From Brachionus manjavacas (Eukaryota > Rotifera > Eurotatoria > Ploima > Brachionidae), in contig JAHQIY010000014.1 of NCBI GenBank assembly GCA_019054805.1, positions 1,798,001 through 1,862,000 of the forward strand: a stretch of 64,000 bases of DNA, read 5' to 3'. The notes below the pieces were generated by a model. That model worked only from the letters and a program-made list of their open reading frames with translations, ran no database searches and was not told where the DNA came from. A program made the translations under genes and the position numbers. Shown piece after piece: positions 46,991-57,739 of the stretch; the stretch's first letter is position 1; every line of letters starts with the position of its first letter.

Positions 46991-47192
46991 AAATTACGAG
47001 AGTTTTTTTTAATACTATTTATAGCCCCCTTGACTTACGAGTCCTGAAAAGTTCTCATTTTAGAATGGTAACATCCATCCAGAGTAATGGTTAGGCAATT
47101 GACTCAATCAGGTGGAAAATAGAAGCACGAGCTCATATCTTAGATTAATTTTTGTCATTTATGTGGCTTGATTAGGATTTGGAGCCGGACCC

Positions 47193-47483
47193 TCAGTCAC
47201 AATAATCTGCTGTTTTGCCCACTACACCGAACTGTTTGATAAATACGTATCCTCCAGAAAAATCTACAACTTCAGTCAGTGGAACAAAATTGTTTGAACG
47301 CTGAGAAAAGTTTAAATTTTTTCCTTTTTTAAGAACATTTACTTTGGCAGGAAAAAATAAAAACCCAATTCGAACTAGATTCAAATAAAAAGCAAAATAA
47401 ATTTCTACTAGATTTTTCTTTGAAATTTGCACAAGCCGAAAACTCAATTTTGGCCACTTGAAGATGATTTTCCAAATGAACAT
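47193..47483 (-). CDS. Doubtful 96-codon open frame
   Basis: An open frame starting MFIWKIIFKWPKLSFRLVQI and ending KQFGVVGKTADYCD. A TTTTCTCAG acceptor precedes its last 36 codons, which are less AT-rich. No family was recognised and no partner exon found. It may be an exon of an unknown gene, part of a decayed element, or chance. Confidence 0.2.
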   Translation of the reverse strand: MFIWKIIFKWPKLSFRLVQISKKNLVEIYFAFYLNLVRIGFLFFPAKVNVLKKGKNLNFSQRSNNFVPLTEVVDFSGGYVFIKQFGVVGKTADYCD

Positions 47484-47489
47484 GTTTGA

Positions 47490-48130
47490 TCGTGTCTAAT
47501 CAGCCCGGGCACACTACGCAGGTAGAAAGTAATCTCTTGAAAAAAATGTTTTTTGGTTCTTTTTCTTAGTTTATGATTCGAACATAAAATCAATTTTGGG
47601 ATAAATATTACGAGTCTGGCAACAACTCCAACTCTCGACGACGACTACTTGTTTCTTGATAATTACTTTTGTTGTTGTTGTTTAATTAATGCCGTCTACC
47701 AATTGTATCTAGTGCATTTTAAATGAGCAGGGGCTCGATTGGCCAAATCGATTTCGATCGATCATGTTTTCGATCGCTCCAGCTCGAATTAAATAAACAA
47801 AAGAATGCTTGTTTTATTTATCCGAAAATTGAGACTTATCTTAAATAGGAGATTTATTTTCGAATTAATCATCAATTTTTGTGTCTTTTATTTGTATTTG
47901 CCTCCAGACCTGGCCATTTATTGCCTAAGCCTTTGTTTAAACAAACTGGAGTTAGAGCGCTCTGTGTGCCGGCTAATTATTTCTTATGCAATTTATGGTT
48001 CGCTTTTAGTCCGGCTCTTTCCGACTCAAAATCAATATTACATGATTCACCAACAACTTATTACTCAATTTTTTATTTTCAAGAGAAAATTTAATTTTTA
48101 ATAAAAAGTTTTTTGATATGCCATTTTCCA
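47490..48130. other. GC-elevated intergenic stretch
   Basis: From 47600 to 48060 the DNA is less AT-rich than its surroundings, with clustered ATCGAT-like words near 47745-47785 (AAATCGATTTCGATCGATCA). No gene was recognised; short open frames on the plus strand overlap each other and have no known domain. It might be a promoter or enhancer of an undetected transcript. Confidence 0.3.
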
Positions 48131-48804
48131 TGATGATAAACGTCTTTGTTTAAATAAATAAATATTGGCTCGGGCTTTCGCTCCTTTGCCAAGCTTATAT
48201 AAAATGTTCCAAAAAAAATTTAAAATAAAATTATTATCTCATAAGTTTTTTTTTAAATAAGATATTTTAAATATTTGATAGAGCACAAATAATATACTAA
48301 CTAAAAATAAAGTCCTTAGTTTAGACATAAAATTAGACACTTGATTTCATTTTAAAAATATGCTTCTACATTTAATTATATACAAAAAAAATTTTTTTTT
48401 TTTTAATAATATTTTTTAATCATGATCAAATAATTCTCAATATTTTTATTCTGAAAAAAATATTCTCTTTATATTTTTGAGATTAAAATAAAAGGTGAAC
48501 CGTCAAATGGCAAAGTAAAATTTTTGCTCAAATTTAAATTTGCTCACTTGCTCAAAAAGGAAAAACCTTATAATAACTTTTCCAAATGTACCTAAGTGGT
48601 TCTTCGATTGTTCAAATTGAAACAAAAAATTCTCAGCTCTGCAAAATCTCTGCATATTTTAAAAAGTGCCAATTTTACTATTTTTTACTAAAAGCTTATT
48701 TAAAAGTCTTTTAGACAAGCATTTTTCATTATTTAAATTTTTTTAGCTTATCATTTATAAATATTTCTGTATTGATAAGATAATTTTCATTTGTTTTTTT
48801 TTTA

Positions 48805-48885
48805 TAATAATAATAAGCTATAGCAGGAGACCTGTGGGGCGAGACTAGATGTAGTTTCGCTATGGTAGCTATCTTTCTGCTACAA
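48805..48885 (-). repeat. Retroelement 3' end, family T, reversed
   Basis: On the minus strand it reads GATAGCTACCATAG, a variable middle, then GCTATAGCTTATTATTATTA, matching the modules of the copies at 15198 and 49536. Confidence 0.5.
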
Positions 48886-49535
48886 AAAAAAAAAGTAGAT
48901 ATATTAGATATATTATTTAAATGTTCTTTAGTAAGATTTATAAACCTTCATTACAAATTAAAATAGTACCTACATTTTAATCACATTGAAGAACTTTAAA
49001 AGGTTTCTCTTTTAAAAATTTTTTTAAAGAATTTTATTTTTAATCTATCCAAATTACTATTAAACTTATTGTTTAAAAAACATTTAAAATTTTCTAAAAT
49101 TTCATCTCTTAAAAGATTGCTTTCTTTCTGAAAATTCTTATTAAATTTTATAATTTTGACAAAATTGATCAATTATTAAATCAAACTGAAAAGAATCTTC
49201 TACATTGTAACTATTTTTTCGAAATTTATATTTATATTTAAAATTGTAGCTATTTTTTCTGTAAATTATTTTCTATTCATCTTTTTCTTTACCTGTAATG
49301 TCTCTATAAATTCTTTTTTCTTAATCAATTATACCTATATATGAAATTACTCATCTCTTATTAGTTTTTTATACTATTGTACAATTATTTAATTTATTTT
49401 TTATTAATTTCTTATTAATGACAAATTTTTTGAATTACTTCTTTATCAATCTTTATAATCTCTCGTATTCGTTTTGTACCTCAGTTTCGTCTCTGTAACT
49501 TTTATTGTAGCTCCTTAATTAATCTCTCGATTTTT

Positions 49536-49612
49536 GCGCAATTAGCTACCATAGATGGCTTCCGAGTTCGCTTGCTGTAGCTCTTTATTATTATTATTAT
49601 TATTATTAAGAA
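49536..49612 (+). repeat. Retroelement 3' end with (TTA)n tail, family T
   Basis: It contains GCGCAATTAGCTACCATAGA and GCTTGCTGTAGCTC, then about eight TTA/ATT units. GCGCAATT, GCTACCATAGATG and GCTTGCTGTAGCT are shared with the copy at 15198-15290. Confidence 0.6.
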
Positions 49613-49837
49613 AAAAGAAACTGAATAGAAAAAAAAAATTTCCACAAATTAGGCCATGTTTCTTTTAGTTATTTTTTCTTTTACTGCCATTTCTCATAGA
49701 AATATTTACATTTTATAGAAACTCAAATTTCTTTGTCACTAAAAGAGGACTTATTCAATTTAAAATTAATTTTTATTTTTAATTAATAGGAACCGAAAAA
49801 TTCAATTTGCATTTATCTCTAATAGAAGAACGAAGAG

Positions 49838-49925
49838 TTTAATTAATTAATTTATTTATTCAAAAGAGCGCCTCATAGGCATTGAATGTAAAAAAAAAAT
49901 AAGATTAAAAATTTTTACAATAGAA
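49838..49925 (-). repeat. Retroelement 3' end, family N, reversed
   Basis: On the minus strand AATGCCTATGAGGC (49884-49870) is followed by GCTCTTTTGAATAAATAAAT. The 14-mer also occurs at 30480-30493. Confidence 0.45.
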
Positions 49926-49984
49926 AATAAGAATAAATAAATAAAAAAATTAATGATTAATTTAATATTTTAATAAGTTTAATT

Positions 49985-50400
49985 TCTATCAGAGATTTGG
50001 ATTATCAGACTAGATTGAAGCTGTTAAATTGTCGGATGATTTAATAAAGAGGTGATTTAATACAGGTCTTTAAGACTATTGATTTGTGTAGCTTAAATTT
50101 ATCCTCAGTCAATCAAGTATACAATTTGAGAAGACACAATAAAATTTTAGTTAAAGAAAATGTCAAGAATTGTCTATAAAGTCATAATTTTTAACTAATT
50201 GAGCTGTGAATGTGTGGAATGCACCGCCTCAAAATGCGATTGATGCTACTACGATTAATTGTTTCAAACCTAGAATTGATGACTGGATGATCAATCAAGG
50301 TTCAGAAAAGCTCAAGTTACTGCCATAGCTATAATATAGCTTAACCCTGTGTGGGTCGCAGCATACAGCTACTACTACTACAAATAGAAAATTCAATTTT
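49985..50400 (+). mobile_element. LINE C-terminal fragment, family D (CR1-like)
   Basis: The translation, with stops and a frame change, gives RGDLIQVFKTIDLCS, YNLRRHNKILVKENVK and AVNVWNAPPQNAIDATTINC followed by FKPRIDDW. The order RGDLI.VFK, then WN.LP..(V/A)..A..., then FK..(L/I)D is the typical C-terminus of CR1/jockey-group non-LTR retrotransposons. A CTACTACTACTAC run near 50377 is its probable tail. Confidence 0.7.
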
Positions 50401-50689
50401 TAAATTAACTTTTTTTCAACTCAAAATTTTCCCTAATTTAATTGATTGAATTTAATCTTGACTAAATTATTTTTTACATTATTTAGAATCATAATTTTTT
50501 TGATTCAAGAACCCTAATATTCAATTTTATTATCACTTAAAGAGAATTTATTTTAAACAAAGGTTATTTAAAGCTCAAATTCTAAATTAATTATTTAACT
50601 TAATGAAATCCGACAACTCATTATTCTTCATTACCAATGGAAAATTTTAATTTTAAATCAAGACTTTTTTAAACTAAAATAACAAGACG

Positions 50690-50995
50690 CCAAGAGGAAA
50701 TAGCCTCAGTGTCAATAGAGAGAGTCTCCATGATCAATTTAGAAACGGTCTTGCAGCTGCGGTGAACTCAAGACATGCCTTTTCCTCAAGCAGGGTAGTG
50801 GAATAAGTTGCCAGAAAATGTGGTAATATCTAAGTCAACCGCTAGCTTCAAAGCGGCCTTAGATAGATTTAATGTAATCGGTTGCTACAGCTCCACAATG
50901 CCAAATGTTGGTGATGGGCTCAGACACTCTACATGTTTAGTGTCGCAGCAAGAACTTCTACCACTAATAATAAATATTTATTTTATTTTTTGGGA
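50690..50995 (+). mobile_element. LINE C-terminal fragment, family E (CR1-like)
   Basis: The frame around 50800-50940 reads NKLPENVVISKSTASFKAAL then DRFNVIGCYSS and DGLRHSTCLVSQ, again the WN.LP..VV...S..SFK..LD signature of CR1-group LINEs. It differs from the family D copy 300 bp upstream, so these are two separate insertions in the same orientation. It ends in an AATAATAAATA-type tail. Confidence 0.7.
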
Positions 50996-51654
50996 CTCGA
51001 AAACTCATTTTGATTATAACATATAAAAAATTTAATAAATTTAATTTTAATTTGTAGACAAAAATCGTTTTGCTTTAATTAAATTATTCTGCTTTTTTCG
51101 CTTACTTAAATAAAAGTAAAAATTAAACAATTTTGTTCAATTTTGTTGAATTTCATCTTGCTATAAAATGGGGACAAAAAAATGTACATTGGGAAGGTTC
51201 TTTTAGGTAAATTCTTCAGAAATATTAAGAAAAAAGTATAAGAATTTTTTTGTTCAAGTTGATTTTTTAAAGTGAAATTTCCATTTTTTTTAATTCTATC
51301 CTGATATTTTTTAACTTAAATATATTGCACTTAATTGTTAATGTGAATTCCAAAATAAATAATAAATAAAATTAACCGAAATCAATTCTTGTCAATTGCA
51401 TATTTTGATATAAACTTTTTTTTTTAAACAAAATTTATTAATAAAATTTTATTTACTCCAGAGTTCGCTCGAATTACTTAGGCCATTGTTTAAACCATCT
51501 TGATCATAAAAGATGATTGTTCATTATAAGATAGAATTTTTAAGAAGCTTTTAATAAAAAAATTGTTAAAGAAAAAATTTTAAAATTTTTTTGAAATATT
51601 ATCGAAAACTTAATTTAGATTAAAATTTTTTAAACATGGTGTCGATGGTCGCTT

Positions 51655-51985
51655 ATGTGTGCACTAAAACCTAAGAATCAAAAGTTATCATATACACGAT
51701 CAATTTTTATTAATCATTTCAGAAAAAAATTTCAATATTTCAGAAAAAATATAAATAGCTTTTCAGCAAATACTTGGGAAATCCCACATCATTTTATTTT
51801 AAAACAAAAGATAAATAAAGTCTTTTTTACCATTACTGATTTAAATCTAATTGAAAAAAAATAAAATAAGTAACAACTAGAAATTCTATTTTTATTTTAT
51901 TATTTTTTAATTATTATATTTGTAAAAATTTTTTAATCTTCTTAATGGAAGGTGACTTTCAAACAAATAAATAAAAACCCGTTTT
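51655..51985 (+). mobile_element. Possible LINE 3' fragment
   Basis: An open frame of 69 codons contains FRKNINSFSANTWEIPHHFI, resembling the N.W..LP..I block of LINE C-termini, followed by AATGGAAGGTGACTTTC and an AAATAAATAAAA tail. The family is not recognised. Confidence 0.35.
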
Positions 51986-54900
51986 TATTTAAATTATGAA
52001 CATTAATAAATACAAAAAAATCAAATAAATTAAGACTACTTTTTTAATCTTTTTTTAATCCTTTTTTTATTTTTATTATTGCATTGCATTTGTGGTGTTT
52101 TTTCCAAGAAAATAATAAATCTCAATCATTCAATTTACTAATTACTCTATTTATCTATAACTATTAAAATCTGCCAGGCTTTTTTTTTCTTAATAGTTTA
52201 AATAGTTGTTTCGAGAAGCTTAAATATGCATTCATTTAAAATTAAAAAAAATCTTTTTTATTTATCTGATTTTTTCAATATCTTTTTGAAAAAATGTATA
52301 CTATGACCATTTAATTTTTATTTTCTACGAAATGTCCATTGGTCCACATTAAGTCTAAATTCTAATCAAATTTTCTTAGTATACCCATCCAATTAAAAAT
52401 TAAGCTATAATTATAATTTGATAAATATAAAAAAATATAATTTATGTTCAGTTTTTCTTTAATTTTATTTGCCGCTTTTTAAAAAAAAAATCTAGAAAGC
52501 AAATAAAAAATTCAGTAAGACCCAAGAGTGCCACTGTTTAGAACAACTCTCTAAATACATTGATGCTATGGATTAAGCCATAAACCATCAAAAAAATTAT
52601 TTCTTTTATTAAATGAATGAACCAGCACATGGAAAAATTTCTTGCCTAAAATCAAACAAAAAATTAAAAAAAAAAAAATCAAATTCAAGCACCAAATGCG
52701 GAAAACAGCGTTTTTCATGCTCTTAGGACAAAAATACTTAAAAGCCAGATGAGAACATTTATCAACAGAATTAAATACTCATTTTAAAAATGTAAATTTT
52801 GCTTTGTGAATTAAAACACTCGTTGACAATTCTAAATTTCTTATTTGAAATAAAACCAGCATCAAAAAATTGACCTTGGTTTGATTTAGATGCAAGAAAT
52901 TGTCTCAAACTAATAATAAAAACTACATAAACATCTTTTTTTTAAACTTAATATTATTTATATTAAAAAAAAAACTTGGTTTCAAAATTCTGTTTATTAA
53001 ACCAATTGACAACTGCATTAAATATCCATGGCCTAAAGGACCTTTTTCATATTTTCTCGTCACGTGACTTTAAAGACCACCCTAAAAGATGTCTTAAAAA
53101 AGTAAAAAAATCCCTAAGTTATTTTAATCAATAAATATTAAAATTATGTTTTAATAATTAAAGAAAAAATTAAAATAAAATAGAAAATAAAATTAAATTA
53201 AAATTTTCTTCAAAATTATCCTTATCAATTACTCGCTACTTAAATTTTAAATTAGACTATTAAATTATGAACACCCATAAAATACATTAATAGAAAAACT
53301 TTAAAAAGTTATAAAATATTCTGGATTTAAACATTGAAAGAAAATTAATAGACCACCTATTTTTTATGATAAAATAATTTTGATTTTTATAATAAATTGT
53401 GGCACTAGTCATTGTATCAAAGAGAAAAAAGTTTAATTGAAAAATAATTTATTTTAAAAAGTCGGTAATTTTATTTCTAAAGTTAAGAGACAAATGAGAC
53501 AGTACAATAAAACACTAAAATTTTATTATGATACATTAATGATATTCAATTTACTCCTCATGATGATGTAAAGAAGTCTAAAGCCATAAAAGATTAAAAA
53601 AATATTGTTTTGAGGCAAGAAAAATATCAATTATTTTTTTCTCTAACCGAATCTATTTTTAAATTAAAAGTCACTTTTCCTAGAAAAGAAATAAAAAAAT
53701 AAAAAGTCAAAAATAAAAAACATTTAAAATGAAAACATATTTTCTTTCTAAACATTAGAAAGAAAATTCTCGATCAAATAAAATTTTTCAAATTAAATGC
53801 TCGGTTGGCATTTATCTGAAATTGGAAAATATTTGATAAACGTTGTAAATTAAAGTTATTTCATTCACTATTTTTTTACTGACTTACATTCAGGTAAATA
53901 AATTTCAAAATAATAGTTTATCTCAAGAAATTATTAAGCTTGATTCTTCTTAAAATTTGCGCCGTAATTAATAATTTTTAACTGATTATTTTATTCTTAA
54001 TTCTTAATTAAACATTTATATTATCATATCAAACTAATAAACTAATCTTCAAACATTATTTTTTACCATGAGATAAAAAAAACTTCAACTATGAAAGATT
54101 AAAATGAGGATCAGGTCTTTTCTAAAAGGCTTTGAAAAAAAATAAAAATTAAATCTCTTTAAAAAGATAAATATTCATGCTTTATCAATTTTTTAAAAGA
54201 CATAGTTGAAAAAATAATTAAAAGCTTAACTATTTATTTGAAATATTTTAATCATAAAATCACAAAAATAATTATCTAAAATTTAAAATTTATTTTTAAT
54301 TAGTTAATTTTTTTAAACTAAATTTAATTCTAAAAAATGTTCAATCAAAAAGACTACATTTTAATATTATTAAATATTACTTGGGAGGTGGTCATAAAGA
54401 ACAAAATTTAAAATATAAACAAAAAATATAAGTAAAAACATGATCGTTTATCTCTCTAATAACCTTTATTTTTTTTTAAATTCAAGCACTCTTTTTTTAT
54501 TAATGGTGGCTCATGAGAGTGAAATTTGATAAATTTCTGTAGGATATTGGTTTGAAAAAAATGTGTTAAACAAAATACATTATCCAAAATTTATAAAATA
54601 TACTCTTTGTTAAATCAATAGCGGAAATAAAAGTAAACATATTGCTTGATTAAACAAAATTTATAGAACATTTTTGTCATATGTGGCGCGAGAAATTTTC
54701 ATATTGAGCTTAGTGTGATCGTATCGGCAAATGGATAGAATTTATTCTAATATTTTCAAATAAAAAATGTTAGGTGTTATTATACTTTATTTTGAGATAA
54801 TTTATTTACTAAAACTTACAAATAATACAAAATTTTATTCAGTTACCTATGTGTTTTTTTTTGAATGACTCGGTTTTACGGCTTGTAAAATTTCAGATGC

Positions 54901-55640
54901 ATCTCTAGACTCACTTATTTCAAGGTAAACTCTACTCAACGTCGATTTAGTATTAAATCAAATTTTGACTCTTATCTGTATAATTAATTAGATTGAAGTT
55001 TTAGGTTAATGAAGCAAATATAAATAAAAAATTTTGACAAGTGATTTTATATTTTATGTATTTACCTTTTTAAGAATTTTATTACACTTTGATCTTTGAT
55101 CGACCGAGAAGGAAATAAATATTAATTTATTAAATCTCATTTTACATTAAACTTTGAAAAAAAATCGTGTAAACAAAATTAAAATATGACATTTAGAATT
55201 TATTTTGTTTATTATCTTCCGTTTAAAATGATAAGTTTAGTATTTTTTTATGAAAAGGCGGCGATTAGTTCCTGTCCAAATTTTAAATATTTTAAAAGAA
55301 AAGAAACATTTCTTTTTTTTTAAATAAACAAACATTGATTCAAAGACAAAGTAATTATAATTTAAGATTAATGATCAGTCAATATAAGCAAATAAAAGCT
55401 TTTTAGAATGATATCAATCACTATCGGATGAAAAAAATATTGATCTTATCTTTTAAAATAAATTTAATTGAGTATAAATAGATAATTAATTAGTTTAGAA
55501 GACAATGACTTGAGGAAGGCAAATTTTGAGACACAAGGTCTTCATAGTACCATTAATTGCCCATCACCAAGTAATAAATAAAATACATGGATACCCAAAT
55601 TTATCAATTGTTTTATTTCAAAATTTTTTGATTCAATTTA
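51986..55640. other. AT-rich intergenic DNA, no supported gene
   Basis: No exon, RNA gene or bounded repeat was recognised on either strand. Chance open frames are short and low in complexity. Confidence 0.4.
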
Positions 55641-55644
55641 AAAA

Positions 55645-56281
55645 ATGGATTCACAAGACACAAATTTTGTAAACCCAATGGTCGAAATACTAGGTAAAAA
55701 ATTAACTTTTATTTTTCTTTTAATTAATTTGTTTTAAGAAAATCAAGATTTTGTTAATGATGAAGAGAAATCAGATAGTGATTTTGATACAAAAAAAAGA
55801 GTAAGAAAAAAATTATTTTGAAATAAAAATTGAAATTGTTTTTAAGAACATTTTAATTTTTTCGGACAAAAAAAAGTTAGAAGAAAAGCCTAAAAAAAAG
55901 CTAGGATACTGCAACACTGATATTGAAGTAGAATTTAGTATTAAAAACAAAGATGAGTCAAGAAGCACGGCGAATTTTTTTCTTTATGGCGACAAAGATA
56001 ATGTCAATTTTAGCAGCAAAGCATTACCCAATGTACAAATTGAAGTAAATAGAACATTTAGATCAGATGGTAATGTAAACGAAGATACTGATGTTAAGAT
56101 GCATATTTATGAGCAAACGATAATTACCGGCTCGAAAAACAATAAGGATGAAGAAAGGTATATTTGCTCGGAAAAGCTTTTTACTGGAATCAATCAACCT
56201 TCACAGCATACTGAATTTTATGATCCAGAAGTGAATAAAATTTGTTTTTCGCTTTTAAATCTTGAATCAGTTACAAAATAA
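55645..56281 (+). CDS. Three-exon orphan protein
   Basis: Exons 55645-55693, 55739-55800 and 55847-56281 join in phase (1, then 0) across two 45-46-bp GT-AG introns, giving 181 residues. I do not recognise the family. The start is MDSQDTNFVNPMVEIL; an acidic stretch (NDEEKSDSDFD) and a Lys-rich stretch (KKKLEEKPKKKLG) follow. The last 120 residues alternate polar and hydrophobic residues (DIEVEFSIKNKDES, NVQIEVNRTFRS, VKMHIYEQTIITG), suggesting a beta-sheet domain. There is no signal peptide or membrane segment, so it is probably intracellular. Tiny introns in register and the unbroken 145-codon final exon argue for a real gene. An AATAAA overlaps the stop. Confidence 0.72.
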
Positions 56282-56944
56282 ATTTTAATTAAATTTTTTT
56301 CTTTTTTAGTTAAAATAAAATTGGATAATAAGGGCCTAATAAATTTTATGTTTATATTTTTAATTGATGTCTGAAAACATAATAAGGAATAAATCATTAT
56401 TCAAATGATAAATTCTTTCAAAAAAAACAAAAAAAATCATGCATTTGTTAAAATTGTTTAAATTTTTTAATGTGAAAAATTAACTTTTAGATGAAATTCG
56501 ATGCCAAATATTTTCCCAAATAATTTTCTCCCTTAATTTTACTCAATTCCAAAAAGTTACAGAATAAATTTGAATCCATTATCTAATATCAATCACCAGC
56601 TCTATTTTGTTATCCATTTTTAAACATTTAAATTTTTTTAATAAATTAATTTTTTTAAATAATAAATTGCCTAATATTTAAAATTTAAATTATTTTTTAT
56701 TTAATATAATTTTAAACTATTTATAAAGATTTAAATAAAAGGAGTGTTTGATATTCTTTTATGATATGGTTTTTGAATGGCTTAAGTGAATGGTTTTAAA
56801 TGGGTCAAAAAGCTACAAAATTTATCAAAATCGATAAATTGCATCTATAGGCTTGTTTATTATTAATTAATCAAATTCGAAAACTTTAAAGATAACAACG
56901 CCAATGTTAGAGCGGTCCCATTTGTCAACACTGCTCTAAAGCCG

Positions 56945-57026
56945 CATTTTTCTTTAGTGTCTTAATTTTGGTGTTTTTACGCTTAACTTTTGAACAAAAA
57001 ATCAAAATTATTTGACAGTGACCATA
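56945..57026 (+). repeat. Left copy of a long target-site duplication
   Basis: This 82-bp sequence (CATTTTTCTTTAGTGTCTTA to GACAGTGACCATA) recurs at 57657-57739 with one substitution and one extra T. Between the two lies only a 5'-truncated LINE, so the pair is best explained as its target duplication. Confidence 0.8.
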
Positions 57027-57656
57027 ATTACACAAATTTTTTAAATTTGATTTTTCTTGGTCAAGACTTTAATTATGTAAATAATTTCTTAGAAAAATAT
57101 AATTTATTTTCCTTTCAACATCGTTTTTTATCAAAATTATTAACTTTTTCATTTAAAATTATGAAATTTGATAATGCACCTACAATCTTAAAAGATCAAC
57201 TTCAAACAAATTATTCAAGAAAATTAAAATGGAATTTACGGAATTTGGATAAATTGGTACAGAATGGGGCTAGATCTAAATTTGGTGAAATGACACTTTC
57301 TTATTTTTTTCCAAAATTAATTAATAATTTTGTCATTGAAAAAATCAATCTAACTTTTAATCACTTTAAAATGTCTGTTTTTAATAATATAAACTTAATT
57401 TACAAAAAAGCGTGTAAATTATTCGATAAATTTGATTTATTTTACAAAAATTTTAAATTTAACTGAAAAAAATATAATTTAGATTTAAATGAGATTTCTT
57501 ATATTTTTTTATTTTTTATGTAAAATTTGAATTTTATTTTAAAAAAGAATATTTTGTATTTTATTTAAAAATTTTTTTAAAATTATTAATTAAATGAAGT
57601 GTTAATCAGTCTTGAAAAAGATAAGGGCACTAGCCTGTTAATTAACCTTGAATATA
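57027..57656 (+). mobile_element. 5'-truncated LINE, family A, copy 3
   Basis: It encodes the family A C-terminus (NNFLEKYNLFSFQHRFLSK, FDNAPTILKDQL, FVIEKINLTFNHFKMSVFNN), open to 57466, then the family 3' end AATTAAATGAAGTGTTAATC and GGGCACTAGCCTGTTAATTA, shared with copy 1. The junctions with the 82-83-bp direct repeats fix both ends of the insertion. Only about 630 bp were inserted, and the domains before the extreme C-terminus are absent. Confidence 0.85.
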
Positions 57657-57739
57657 CATTTTTCTTTAGTGTCTTAATTATGGTGTTTTTTACGCTTAAC
57701 TTTTGAACAAAAAATCAAAATTATTTGACAGTGACCATA
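57657..57739 (+). repeat. Right copy of a long target-site duplication
   Basis: This 83-bp near-identical copy of 56945-57026 begins directly after the LINE's terminal TTGAATATA. Confidence 0.8.

Noticed and set aside
47170..47540. A possible decayed nuclear-receptor finger on the minus strand (TCVVC, then SACANF).
   Set aside because: The spacing between the Cys pairs is about twice that of a receptor finger and a stop lies between them; the similarity is probably chance.
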